A stretch of DNA of 64,000 nucleotides, taken from positions 35,414-99,413 of IMG/VR virus record IMGVR_UViG_3300018424_000008; one strand, written 5' to 3'. Shown here piece after piece: positions 51,538 through 59,384 of this stretch. This DNA comes from a virus. The notes under the pieces are model-generated. The model ran no database searches. It was not told the origin of the DNA and saw only the letters and a list, made by a program, of their open reading frames with translations. Made by a program: the position numbers and the translations under genes. Every line of letters begins with the position of its first letter. Positions within the stretch are counted from its first letter, which is position 1.

Positions 51538-51978
51538 TTAATATTTTAACGGTAAGCCTTCATGTTTTTTACATCTAACTTTATGCCAACCTTTAGTTTC
51601 TAGAACACCAGGTTGACCACATATTTCACAAGTCTTAGCTGATAATGATTCTGCAAATGAAACCAATCCTTCTATAAAGTCATCATTGCCATCATAGTAA
51701 AATCTTAGTGTCCCATATTTCTCTTTTACCTGGCATGCTTCAACTATTGTGTTAACATGATCTTCAGGCAACCACTGCTTTCTATATGCATGTTTACCTT
51801 CACCATTGATGTAATCCACACGATCCTGAATTTCAGCACTTAAGGTATCTAATATATTATACCAACCGTCACCACACGCAAAGCCAAAACACATCAGTGA
51901 TCTTGTGTAAGGCTCATCTTTTTGTCTGTAAAGCTTTGGATACTTTTTAAATAAATCATCTTGTAATTCTTTTTTCAT
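51538..51978 (-). CDS. Phage-typical zinc-binding protein, 146 aa
   Basis: It matches a recurrent phage protein type by pattern: K-K-Y-P-K-L-Y near 13, F-G-F-A-C-G-D-G-W-Y near 32, V-K-E-K-Y-G-T-L-R-F-Y-Y near 90, and a zinc site at the end, C-E-I-C-G-Q-P-G...C-K-K-H. No function is known to me. It is the last gene before the terminator and lies eight bases from the adenosine deaminase gene. Confidence 0.8.
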   Translation of the reverse strand: MKKELQDDLFKKYPKLYRQKDEPYTRSLMCFGFACGDGWYNILDTLSAEIQDRVDYINGEGKHAYRKQWLPEDHVNTIVEACQVKEKYGTLRFYYDGNDDFIEGLVSFAESLSAKTCEICGQPGVLETKGWHKVRCKKHEGLPLKY

Positions 51979-51986
51979 ATATACTC

Positions 51987-52868
51987 CTAAAAAAATCTAG
52001 CTGCCCTAGCTGACTTCATGCAATGTTTAATATGTTTGTCAGTTAAACCACACTTAGTTCTAAGTTTCTGAATTTCCTGACTAGTAGTTATTTTTGACAT
52101 CAAAGTATTATCAGCACATATAGCAACTGGCATATCAAGCTCAATCCATTTCTTAATTGGATGGTCTTCTTCACTTAAGAATATTCCAGTATGCACATTA
52201 CTGGTTACACATGCCTCAATAGTTATTTTTTTGTCTCTAAGAAACTCTATCAACCATGGTATTTCTAACACACTTGTAGCATGTCCTATACGCTGCACTT
52301 CTAAATAAGTAACTGCTTGATATATTTCAACAGAATTTCTGCCTTCAGCTACATGTGCTGTCCTACCGAAACCCAGGTTTTTAGCTTCTTTGTAAGCATC
52401 TTTATAATCAAACAGTCCATATTTATGATTAGGTTGAGGTGCACCTGCTAGATCAATACCTACAACTGATTGGAATTCTTTTCCTTTGTCAATCAAGTTT
52501 TCTAAAATAGATGGGTGTTCCCCATATAGTCCACACAATATTAGATTGTAGCCATATTTTAAACCATCATGTGCTGCTTTAATTACACTAGTAATATCTT
52601 TAGAGTGTAACTGAGGTGCAAACCTTATCTCTGCATATTCAACACCGTCATTTTTTAAATCGTCACAAAGCTCGGATGTAATTCTAGTGATATTATTCAT
52701 ATCTTTCATGACAGCCACAGTTTTATGGAACATACCTAAAGCATCAATCAAACTCATGCCTTTTTTAAAACCAAAATCTGATGTGACATCAATATTGTAA
52801 TATTTAGCTAATTCTAAAAATGTTTCGCGTCTAATAGAACCATCTAAATGCACGTGTAACTCATACAT
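51987..52868 (-). CDS. add: Adenosine deaminase family protein, 293 aa
   Basis: It deaminates adenosine or a related purine nucleoside to inosine. The family motifs are all present: H5-V-H7-L-D-G-S for zinc, H-V-A-E-G near 190 with the catalytic Glu, R-I-G-H-A-T-S near 213, and A-D-N-T near 265. At 293 residues it is shorter than bacterial Add (about 330). The final C-V-T-S-N-V-H-T-G fits this family. Its start shares one base with the clpS stop. It may help purine recycling during infection. Confidence 0.9.
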   Translation of the reverse strand: MYELHVHLDGSIRRETFLELAKYYNIDVTSDFGFKKGMSLIDALGMFHKTVAVMKDMNNITRITSELCDDLKNDGVEYAEIRFAPQLHSKDITSVIKAAHDGLKYGYNLILCGLYGEHPSILENLIDKGKEFQSVVGIDLAGAPQPNHKYGLFDYKDAYKEAKNLGFGRTAHVAEGRNSVEIYQAVTYLEVQRIGHATSVLEIPWLIEFLRDKKITIEACVTSNVHTGIFLSEEDHPIKKWIELDMPVAICADNTLMSKITTSQEIQKLRTKCGLTDKHIKHCMKSARAARFF

Positions 52869-53203
52869 TATACCTCCTCTGCTTGTACTAAAAGTGGATG
52901 CTGACTTTCTTTGGCTAAACTCATTGACTTTTTAACTTTCATAGCTGCTATTTCTTTGTTATATGTACCGGCTATTCCTTTACCGTTCTCATGTACGTCC
53001 ATCATGATTTTCCATGCAGTCGCCTCATTATGTCCGAACACCATCATCAGTACTAACCATACAAATTCCATTGGGGTATAGTCATCATTATAAAAAACTA
53101 CATTGTATTTTTTTGGCGGTGTTAATTTAGACTTCTCCTCATTCCTGTCTTTTAAATCAACCCCTCCTCCGCCTGTACTTTTACTTTTCTTTTTTTGTGT
53201 CAT
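52868..53203 (-). CDS. clpS: ClpS adaptor
   Basis: ClpS delivers N-degron proteins to the ClpA-P protease. The core is V-V-F-Y-N-D-D-Y-T-P-M-E-F-V (residues 35-48; N39 and D40 correspond to the ligand-binding pair) and V-H-E-N-G-K-G-I-A-G-T-Y (about 70-81), with the C-terminal A-A-M-K-V. The N-terminal 30 residues are lysine- and glycine-rich and not conserved. It could redirect host proteolysis, including of newly trimmed cargo with altered N-termini (inference). Confidence 0.92.
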   Translation of the reverse strand: MTQKKKSKSTGGGGVDLKDRNEEKSKLTPPKKYNVVFYNDDYTPMEFVWLVLMMVFGHNEATAWKIMMDVHENGKGIAGTYNKEIAAMKVKKSMSLAKESQHPLLVQAEEV

Positions 53204-53429
53204 TGTTACCTCCTTTTTGTAAAATTACTAAATCTTTTTTGTGACATGTCATTATACTGCCATCTTCAAAAAGTACGTCAAAATCTACAACTCTCCACGG
53301 ATCCATTTTTAAAACTATGCCAACAGACCCAGTTTTTACCGGTTTCCAACCTTGTTCACCAGTCCACCTAACTAAATCACCAACATTAACAACGTGATTC
53401 CAATCTTTCATCCTTTGTTCCCAACTCAT
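53181..53429 (-). CDS. Small GDLV barrel protein, 82 aa
   Basis: N-V-G-D-L-V-R-W-T-G near residue 15, T-G-S-V-G-I-V-L-K-M, V-L-F-E-D-G-S and K-D-L-V-I-L: a small SH3-like barrel pattern. The ATG at 53429 has GGAGG six bases upstream. It overlaps both neighbours. The C-terminus is lysine-rich. Function unknown. Confidence 0.78.
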   Translation of the reverse strand: MSWEQRMKDWNHVVNVGDLVRWTGEQGWKPVKTGSVGIVLKMDPWRVVDFDVLFEDGSIMTCHKKDLVILQKGGNNDTKKEK

Positions 53430-53616
53430 TTACAACCTCCAAAAATGATTTACTTATAGAATATGAATTTCCTGAATATGCCCAATAAACTATCACACAT
53501 GTAGGATCATATTTATTGACACTAACAATTAAGCCATACTTGCCAGACGTTTTTATTAACATCCTATTTATACAACCTTCAGATACTTTTCTTTTAACAA
53601 GATCGCCTACCTTCAT
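53386..53616 (-). CDS. Small GDLV barrel protein, 76 aa
   Basis: It starts M-K-V-G-D-L-V-K-R-K, followed by G-L-I-V-S-V, V-I-V-Y-W-A and a final helix with E-V-V-N-E-L-G. Its overlap of 44 bases with the next gene is long, so the two ends may be read by coupling. Function unknown. Confidence 0.75.
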   Translation of the reverse strand: MKVGDLVKRKVSEGCINRMLIKTSGKYGLIVSVNKYDPTCVIVYWAYSGNSYSISKSFLEVVNELGTKDERLESRC

Positions 53617-53827
53617 TTTGCGTCTCCATAAGTTTTAAATGATAATTCATAAAACACTTTTCTTTTCCTTCAACCAAAACGATAACTCTTGTCTGACTTC
53701 CATCATGCTCGTATAACTTTTCTATTAATAACCCAACTGCTGGTCTCCAAGTAGGACAGCCAGAAAATTTACACGTGTTTGCGTGGTCTGGATAATGTTG
53801 TATGTATACTAGGTCACCTGCCTTCAC
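53594..53827 (-). CDS. Small GDLV barrel protein, 77 aa
   Basis: It starts M-K-A-G-D-L-V-Y-I-Q-H. C-K-F-S-G-C-P-T-W-R-P near 20 adds two cysteines, then V-G-L-L-I-E, V-I-V-L-V-E-G-K and C-F-M-N-Y. The insertion makes it the most elaborate of the small group. Overlaps on both sides. Confidence 0.75.
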   Translation of the reverse strand: MKAGDLVYIQHYPDHANTCKFSGCPTWRPAVGLLIEKLYEHDGSQTRVIVLVEGKEKCFMNYHLKLMETQNEGRRSC

Positions 53828-53972
53828 TGACTAACTCCATTAAAATTTCAGGTTTTTCAACTATATTTCCGGACTGTAGAAGGACATGCCACCGGGTGTT
53901 GCAATATGCAGGACTTATTATAATTCCATAACTTTGCTCATCCCACATTTGTACTAAATCACCTACTTTCAT
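53814..53972 (-). CDS. Small GDLV barrel protein, 52 aa
   Basis: A short gene starting M-K-V-G-D-L-V-Q-M-W-D-E at ATG 53972, with GGTG four bases before it. It continues Y-G-I-I-I-S, W-H-V-L-L-Q-S-G-N-I-V and ends E-L-V-S-E-G-R, with TGA at 53814. Its strand order and the G-D-L-V start match the neighbouring genes, and it overlaps the following gene by 14 bases, as the others do. Confidence 0.75.
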   Translation of the reverse strand: MKVGDLVQMWDEQSYGIIISPAYCNTRWHVLLQSGNIVEKPEILMELVSEGR

Positions 53973-53980
53973 TATTCACC

Positions 53981-54583
53981 TTACTTAATCCATCTGAGTG
54001 TTGTGTCACCTTCAAATCCTTTTTCCCAAATTAACCATGCATAACACAGCGGCTGACCACCACTATATTTAACCTGATCATTATTTTTAAAGATACGGAT
54101 ACGGGAAGAAAACACGTAAACAAATTTTGGTGGAAATTTCTTGAAAAACTCGTGGCGACCTTTGCTTTCTAGGAATTGAATACGCATTAAAAATGCCGCC
54201 TTATACCCTTCACCAATACTCTCTAATGCCTTTTCAATAAATTTTTTACCAATATTATATGGTGGATTAGTAACTATGTTTCCTTTCCACTCGTCAGGCT
54301 TGTCATATTCTAGAAAGTCCAATACTTTGTGACCGGTACCATAATCATGAATATCTGTTTCATGTACTGTATATCCTAATTCTCTCATCGCGTTTGATAA
54401 ATTTCCATCTCCGCATGCAGGCTCCCAAATATTGTTGCCTTTCCAAAAAGAGTTTCCCTCATCTTTTTTTACTGCTGAAAATAAATCAAACAGTGCTTGA
54501 GGATCTGTTGCGTAATAATCTCTAACTTGTCTTTCTTCAGCGCCATGTGCAGTTGATCCGATTATTCTCATTGATTTGCTCAT
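53981..54583 (-). CDS. Adenine-specific DNA methyltransferase-like protein, 200 aa
   Basis: A class I methyltransferase fold: E-P-A-C-G-D-G (residues 54-60) is the SAM-binding motif and N-P-P-Y (106-109) the adenine- or glutamine-type catalytic motif. It lacks an obvious target-recognition domain, which is normal for small phage enzymes. The target base is probably adenine in DNA, but protein methylation cannot be excluded. It is separated by nine bases from the 52-residue barrel gene. Confidence 0.78.
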   Translation of the reverse strand: MSKSMRIIGSTAHGAEERQVRDYYATDPQALFDLFSAVKKDEGNSFWKGNNIWEPACGDGNLSNAMRELGYTVHETDIHDYGTGHKVLDFLEYDKPDEWKGNIVTNPPYNIGKKFIEKALESIGEGYKAAFLMRIQFLESKGRHEFFKKFPPKFVYVFSSRIRIFKNNDQVKYSGGQPLCYAWLIWEKGFEGDTTLRWIK

Positions 54584-54590
54584 TTTAAAC

Positions 54591-54932
54591 CTATTTTAAA
54601 AAAAATTGTACTGATATCAAAGATAAACAAAGAAAAAATGAAAGCACATTTTTAACTGTTATAATTTCTTCACCTAAAAAATGCCAAGTCAAAGGTATAA
54701 ACACTAAATAACCTAATCCGAAAGTTAAAAAACGTATAGACCACAGAGTGACACCTTGTTCATACATCATCTTAGTTGCAACAGCAAACATAACTGAGAC
54801 AATTGGGCCAAATAATAAAGCAACATATATATAATTTTGTGCCATCCATCCGCCAATAATGCCAGAATTTGACTGGAACCATGCCAAGGTTTGAGCAATT
54901 GCAAAAATAGCACCCGCTAAAAAAGTTTTCAT
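54591..54932 (-). CDS. Four-TM protein, SMR-like candidate, 113 aa
   Basis: I used ATG 54932, with GGAAGG upstream and a four-base ATGA overlap with the MT-A70 gene; the frame extends to 55016 inside that gene. Four hydrophobic helices (near residues 2-18, 30-50, 62-82, 92-112) and a length of 113 match small multidrug-resistance transporters, with F-L-G-E-E between helices. The typical membrane Glu of SMR helix 1 is not visible, so function is open. Confidence 0.6.
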   Translation of the reverse strand: MKTFLAGAIFAIAQTLAWFQSNSGIIGGWMAQNYIYVALLFGPIVSVMFAVATKMMYEQGVTLWSIRFLTFGLGYLVFIPLTWHFLGEEIITVKNVLSFFLCLSLISVQFFLK

Positions 54933-55507
54933 TTTATAACCTTCCTTAAGGGCATAGGAACTCCTGCAAGAAAATCTTGGATAGTACCATTCAATTCTAG
55001 ACCGAGGCAGTCCCACCCCGGACGATATCTTCTTGCAAATAACTCAAGCTTCTCACAGTCAACCCAATGTTCATCGATACGATCTTGAATAGCCTCAGGT
55101 TTTTTTGAGTGTTTTGTCCTAGCTTCTGATAAAAACTGCATAGTATTTGTCTTTGCTCTCTTAGGACACTTTCCTTTCTTCCCGACCAACACATACTCCA
55201 CTTGGGAACAGGAATACCACCCGGGATTTGGGATTCGTTTATCCCATACAAATGCCATAGTCGAATACTTAAAGCCCCAAGCTTTCATTAATTGAAACGC
55301 TTCAGGCATTTTAGGCCCTGTCGCCCAAAGATACAAAACACAATTTTTCGCCATTACATTTCCGATTGGAAGAGAACACATTTCTTCCATCGACATTGTC
55401 GCATATTCATCTTCAATACCAGCAATATGTGTTCCATTGTTTTGTGCCATTCTTCTAGAATTATACGGCCACGGCGGATCCGCAAGTATTATGTCATATT
55501 TTTTCAT
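54929..55507 (-). CDS. MT-A70-type adenine methyltransferase, 192 aa
   Basis: An N6-adenine methyltransferase of the MT-A70 family. It has D-P-P-W at residues 10-13 (catalytic motif), Y-L-W-A-T-G near 61, W-V-D-C-E-K-L-E-L-F-A-R near 150 and R-P-G-W-D-C-L-G near 163. It may mark phage DNA against host restriction. It is the second adenine methyltransferase within 2 kb, which points to two target sequences. Confidence 0.92.
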   Translation of the reverse strand: MKKYDIILADPPWPYNSRRMAQNNGTHIAGIEDEYATMSMEEMCSLPIGNVMAKNCVLYLWATGPKMPEAFQLMKAWGFKYSTMAFVWDKRIPNPGWYSCSQVEYVLVGKKGKCPKRAKTNTMQFLSEARTKHSKKPEAIQDRIDEHWVDCEKLELFARRYRPGWDCLGLELNGTIQDFLAGVPMPLRKVIK

Positions 55508-55564
55508 TTACTTCCTCCAATTATTGCAAATATAGTACGGTGCTAACACCAGCTAAAAAAGTTT

Positions 55565-55768
55565 TTATTTTATTACCTTGTAATACGATGTGGGTCCTTT
55601 TGAAGTATGATTTAAAGCGCCCCAGTATACCTTAACCCATGGAAGATGGTTTGGCATATTAGATTCAACAAATCCAATTACTAGTCCAAAACCCCATTCA
55701 TCCTGCATGGCAGGGCCTAGACCGGATGGGCTACCTAAATTTAATTTAACTAAATCACCAACATTCAT
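55565..55768 (-). CDS. Small GDLV barrel protein, 67 aa
   Basis: M-N-V-G-D-L-V-K-L-N-L-G, then W-G-F-G-L-V-I-G-F near 25, W-V-K-V-Y-W-G and a Y-Y-K-V-I-K end, the same layout as the others in this group. Its ATG overlaps the stop of the upstream gene (ATGA). Function unknown. Confidence 0.77.
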   Translation of the reverse strand: MNVGDLVKLNLGSPSGLGPAMQDEWGFGLVIGFVESNMPNHLPWVKVYWGALNHTSKGPTSYYKVIK

Positions 55769-55953
55769 TTTTTCTCCATTTCAGTGAGTATTTTTTTAAG
55801 TTTGGAACTTGCTGCATCCGTATATATGTCCGGGTAGAATGCATGAATAAAGACATATATTGCAGCTAATAAAATATTATAACAATAGTACATTGCTTGT
55901 ATAAAATGTTTTTTATAATTTGTTTGCTTTTCTTTTAAATGATTAAATTTCAT
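55765..55953 (-). CDS. Small membrane protein, 62 aa
   Basis: The start at ATG 55953 overlaps the lipoprotein stop (ATGA); the frame reaches 55983 but without a ribosome-binding site. One hydrophobic helix, I-Q-A-M-Y-Y-C-Y-N-I-L-L-A-A-I-Y-V-F, covers about residues 18-38. The N-terminus is basic (positive-inside) and the C-terminus is a charged helix. It may work with the upstream lipoprotein. Confidence 0.72.
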   Translation of the reverse strand: MKFNHLKEKQTNYKKHFIQAMYYCYNILLAAIYVFIHAFYPDIYTDAASSKLKKILTEMEKK

Positions 55954-56846
55954 TCTACGTGCCCTGTACCAATTACAGTCCATGTTTGATGTGATTCAAT
56001 AATACCACCTAATTCAGGTGCTTCAGCTTTCTGCACACTGTGTCTACTTAAATACACAGCCGCTAATGACCAATATGGGTATGACTGAAAATAAGAATTA
56101 GGTATCGACATAGAGCCAGTGTCATATTCCATACATGAGACCACACCTAAAAGTTGAGAACCATCTGGGGAATATACAGCTACCATTATTTCAAACATTT
56201 CACCAGATACAGATGGGTACCAACTAAATTGTGTTGGATAATTTTTTGATATAAGAGCTTCGAATGCATAAGATGGATCTACCCATAACAACGTATAAGG
56301 TTCTATACTATCAAACCCTTCTAGAGTTTTAAAAGCATTTGGCGCTGATCCATGCTGTGTTGTGATAGAAAGCATCGTTCTTCTTGGTACTTGAAACTCA
56401 TATATGTTTTCTTCCAGCCATTCGCCGGGTCCAGCCGGATCTAAAACTATATCATTAAAAGTAGCGCTTTGTGTAGCGGCTAATGGCGTAGATGATACAT
56501 AACTTTCAATTAATTGACCACTACATGTGCCTACTGGTGTTAGCCATTCTGTATAATCACCACTGGTTGGTTGATGTAATTTGAGATTAGCTGATATATC
56601 AAACTCACTAGAAACACCAACGCATGCAGGACAAGCTATTTGAGCAAAATGTAATTCTGCAAATCCTACAGTTTTACTTAAATCACCCGAACTAGGTTCT
56701 GATGTGGGTGATGCCGTATTTCCAGGTTCAGATGGTTCAACCCATGGATCTAGTGTATCTGTAACTACAGCACTATCATAGGGCGTATCATCATATCTTT
56801 TTATTATACTTACATCTTGTGTACAACTTAACAAACAAACAAACAT
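55950..56846 (-). CDS. Lipoprotein, 298 aa
   Basis: Signal peptide M-F-V-C-L-L-S-C fits a lipobox (L-L-S-C8), so the mature protein should be lipid-anchored in the envelope. A P/S/T-rich linker (S-E-P-G-N-T, S-P-T-S-E-P-S-S) follows up to about residue 55. The rest is beta-rich, with C-P-A-C near 75 and C-S-G near 110. The style resembles lipoproteins of deltaproteobacteria-like groups, a weak hint about the host. A role in superinfection exclusion is plausible. Confidence 0.75.
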   Translation of the reverse strand: MFVCLLSCTQDVSIIKRYDDTPYDSAVVTDTLDPWVEPSEPGNTASPTSEPSSGDLSKTVGFAELHFAQIACPACVGVSSEFDISANLKLHQPTSGDYTEWLTPVGTCSGQLIESYVSSTPLAATQSATFNDIVLDPAGPGEWLEENIYEFQVPRRTMLSITTQHGSAPNAFKTLEGFDSIEPYTLLWVDPSYAFEALISKNYPTQFSWYPSVSGEMFEIMVAVYSPDGSQLLGVVSCMEYDTGSMSIPNSYFQSYPYWSLAAVYLSRHSVQKAEAPELGGIIESHQTWTVIGTGHVE

Positions 56847-56870
56847 TTAACTTCTCCATTTTATTTTTAC

Positions 56871-57815
56871 TTATACCTTTATCTCTTTAAAGTCTTTATC
56901 ATAAACCGGGTATCTATCCGAAAATTTTATTATTAATTGTTTGTACACATCTGGCAAAGAATTCCAACTATATTCAGTCATGACAAAACCTTTAATAGAC
57001 CAGTTATCTATAATAGCTTCATGCATTGACTCTCGACCGTAATGAGAAAAATTCTCTTGATTTGTTATCAATAATTCAGGTTTCCCTGTAAATTTTACGT
57101 CTTTTACCCCTTCTCCTCTTTTTTTCCCTGCGAAATTATCAGTTTGCCCGTCGCCACCGAAAGCATAGACCAAATCACCTTCTACAATAATTCCAACATC
57201 ACCCCACGTACGATCAACTACACCGGATTTTGGGTACCCAATAACAGATACTTCATCTTCTGGTTCAACAACATTTCCTTCTATAAAAGCACGAAGATAT
57301 TCTGGTTTTTGAAACCCATGTACCCAGACCCACTGGTTAAAAAAAGACATGTCAGCATGCTTTTTCCATTCTTTTTTTATTAACGTTCCTGTTGCATCGA
57401 TGTTTTTTGGATCCGATCCTGCTAATATTTTTTTGAGCCATGGCAACCAAGATGGTATCTTTGATTGACCTGGTAAAGGCTTCCGAAATCCAAGAGCTAC
57501 TTGGACTTCTCCTTTAGGGCCTTTTAAACGTGGTCTTCTAACTTCTTCGTATTCCTGCCTTGTAAATTTATGTTTAGTTCTTGCAAGATTAGATAGTCCA
57601 TCAGGTTTAAGAGTTATATAGCCTCCGGAGAAAACTTTAGCAAATTTATTGCCCGATGCGTTTTTCATATTACCAAATTTTATAGATTTTAAATATTCTA
57701 ACTGTTGTTCTTTTGACAAATTGTCATATTCTTCAACAGACAAGACTTTAAAGTCTTGTTGTTCTCTAAGAAGAAATTTTCTCCAGCTTTCCATTATTAA
57801 TTTCATATTACTCAT
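56871..57815 (-). CDS. Leader-bearing DNW-module protein, 314 aa
   Basis: The leader variant is M-K-L-I-M-E-S-W-R-K-F-L-L-R-E within the first 18 residues, with two sites (I7-M8-E9, L16-R17-E18). ATG 57815 has AGGAG six bases upstream. The DNW signature reads V-G-I-I-V-E-G-D-L-V-Y-A-F (about 205) and H-E-A-I-I-D-N-W-S-I-K-G (about 263). W-V-W-V-H-G-F near 165 may give the histidine of an ART-like fold. It overlaps no neighbour and follows the nucleotidylyltransferase by one base. Confidence 0.85.
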   Translation of the reverse strand: MSNMKLIMESWRKFLLREQQDFKVLSVEEYDNLSKEQQLEYLKSIKFGNMKNASGNKFAKVFSGGYITLKPDGLSNLARTKHKFTRQEYEEVRRPRLKGPKGEVQVALGFRKPLPGQSKIPSWLPWLKKILAGSDPKNIDATGTLIKKEWKKHADMSFFNQWVWVHGFQKPEYLRAFIEGNVVEPEDEVSVIGYPKSGVVDRTWGDVGIIVEGDLVYAFGGDGQTDNFAGKKRGEGVKDVKFTGKPELLITNQENFSHYGRESMHEAIIDNWSIKGFVMTEYSWNSLPDVYKQLIIKFSDRYPVYDKDFKEIKV

Positions 57816-57816
57816 C

Positions 57817-58455
57817 TTATGCTCCTTTTAATATTTGAATATATTTTTCTACATTACTTTTCCCAACATAAAAGCCAATGCATTTTTTAGCTATAGCACA
57901 CTTGTCTGATATTTCTATAAAAAATCTCAAGTCACTTGCACTATATTCCATAATGTCAATGCCTTTCTTTATTGAAGGTATATTTGCATAATATGGACAT
58001 TTTTTTACTAGCTTTGCAAATGCTTCCGGAAGTCTAACAGCTGGAGAAGCATATTTTACTGGGTCTTTTACAATAACACCACTAGCGGCTTTTCCTTGTA
58101 TTCTAGCATATCTTTTCGCATCGTTACCTTTCGATGATACACCAACATATACCTCGTCACCCGCAACAAATGGAGTAGTATCAGGCATCACAGAATCATA
58201 TACAACAGACACTGGCGATGGCAAATTAGAAACAACCACCGTAACGTATTTACTGTCTAACATTAGGTCCCAGCATGCTTTAGAATCTTGAGCTGTAATT
58301 GCTTTAGACCCAATATATCTTTGAGTTTTTTCAGATTTAGGGTCAGAAATAATAACCTTTACCTCATCCGCGTATTTTAAATAATGGTTAACCATTGCTA
58401 CATGGCCCAAATGTGGTGGCTTAAAAGCACCAGCAACTAATGCATAACTTGTCAT
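57817..58455 (-). CDS. Nucleotidylyltransferase, 212 aa
   Basis: An H-x-G-H-type transferase of the cytidylyltransferase/PPAT superfamily: G-A-F-K-P-P-H-L-G-H (residues 9-18) and Y-S-A-S-D-L-R-F-F near 178, in the place of the usual S-S-T-x-[IL]-R. It joins a nucleotide to a phosphorylated small molecule; the substrate is not predictable. The C-terminal 40 residues are an extra helical tail. A structured element (58495-58553) precedes its start. Confidence 0.8.
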   Translation of the reverse strand: MTSYALVAGAFKPPHLGHVAMVNHYLKYADEVKVIISDPKSEKTQRYIGSKAITAQDSKACWDLMLDSKYVTVVVSNLPSPVSVVYDSVMPDTTPFVAGDEVYVGVSSKGNDAKRYARIQGKAASGVIVKDPVKYASPAVRLPEAFAKLVKKCPYYANIPSIKKGIDIMEYSASDLRFFIEISDKCAIAKKCIGFYVGKSNVEKYIQILKGA

Positions 58456-58494
58456 AATTTTCTCCTTATTTTAATTATATCTTGTTTTAATAAA

Positions 58495-58553
58495 ATCAGA
58501 GGCACCAGCGTAAAAAATCACCCCCTCGACGCTAGCACAAAAGCCTCTGATCA
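58495..58553 (-). ncRNA. Structured RNA element between two genes, possible terminator or 5-prime UTR
   Basis: ATCAGAGGC (58495-58503) pairs perfectly with GCCTCTGAT (58543-58551), starting at the stop codon of the glycosylase gene. Inside are a second pair AGCGT/ACGCT (58507-58511, 58529-58533) and a loop containing CGAGGGGGTGA. T-rich sequence (TTTTATT) follows on the minus strand. It could be a long-stem terminator or an RNA switch for the nucleotidylyltransferase. Confidence 0.45.
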
Positions 58554-59012
58554 TTTCATATTATATTGTTCTTGATCATAATGTTTCACTAAATATTCTA
58601 GATATCTAATTAATGCGCCATCTTTGGGTACAACAGACCTCCAATTACCTAAATAAAATATCTGATCAGAATCATCTCCATATTTCCCTATGCCATACAA
58701 ATCTTTTGCTTTAGACCAATTAGAATTAAGAAACTGAGCTGAAAACTTTTTTAGAGTTTTACATCTTTTTTCAGCTAATCCTAAAGGCTTTAACAATTTG
58801 ATCAATGTATCTTCATCAGCTTCTATCATTGATAAAGGATCAGGAGCTAATTTAAATAAATCATCTATCATTGGTCTTACTTGTTTTATGTTAGTTAAAT
58901 TTAACAATATACAGCAGACTAACATTTTCCATCTATCAGGAAAATAACGTTCTTGAATTAATGGTGCTTCCCAATTATACAAATTAGGTGGATCCCACAA
59001 TTTTTCTTTCAT
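58551..59012 (-). CDS. MBD4-like (HhH-GPD type) DNA glycosylase, 153 aa
   Basis: The pattern R-W-K-M-L-V-C-C-I-L-L-N-L-T (about 27-40), then K-P-L-G-L near 75, L-Y-G-I-G-K-Y-G-D-D near 105, and V-V-P-K-D131-G-A-L matches the MBD4-type thymine/uracil glycosylases, where the Asp is catalytic. At 153 residues it is only the catalytic domain. It should remove damaged or deaminated bases from phage DNA. Its stop codon lies in the stem of the element above. Confidence 0.78.
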   Translation of the reverse strand: MKEKLWDPPNLYNWEAPLIQERYFPDRWKMLVCCILLNLTNIKQVRPMIDDLFKLAPDPLSMIEADEDTLIKLLKPLGLAEKRCKTLKKFSAQFLNSNWSKAKDLYGIGKYGDDSDQIFYLGNWRSVVPKDGALIRYLEYLVKHYDQEQYNMK

Positions 59013-59075
59013 AAGTACTCCGGTTAGTTAATTAGTAATTAAATTCTATACGCTAATTTAATTTGTATAAAAAAT

Positions 59076-59384
59076 TTATTTATTTTTTTCCCACCAAATA
59101 TTAGCTACATTCCAATCGATCGCTTCAGTAATCCATGTCGGTAAGCTTGCGGTGCAAGAAAAATCAAACCATTCACCTTTACAGCTCATCTTATAATCCT
59201 TTAGTTTATTGTGAATTATTTTTTCTCTGTGTGACATGTTAGCAATGCTACACAGAAGTTTGAGCTTATAAGGTGAACCGGTTTGTAATTGTTTTAGTCT
59301 TTTTTGTGGGTCTGTTGATATTCCTATTTTTACAGCACCAGTCACATCGGACTGGATAACGTAGAGATATTTATTATACGTCAA
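59076..59384 (-). CDS. T5orf172-type GIY-YIG domain protein, about 102 aa
   Basis: Y-L-Y-V-I (near 6), V-K-I-G-I-S-T-D-P-Q-K-R-L, Q-L-Q-T-G-S-P-Y-K-L, E-K-I-I-H-N-K-L and G-E-W-F-D-F match the T5orf172 branch of GIY-YIG nucleases. I chose TTG at 59384 because GAAGG lies just upstream and it overlaps the previous stop by four bases; a GTG at 59423 would give 115 residues. It could cut DNA, but many members of this branch have no tested activity. Confidence 0.78.
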   Translation of the reverse strand: MTYNKYLYVIQSDVTGAVKIGISTDPQKRLKQLQTGSPYKLKLLCSIANMSHREKIIHNKLKDYKMSCKGEWFDFSCTASLPTWITEAIDWNVANIWWEKNK

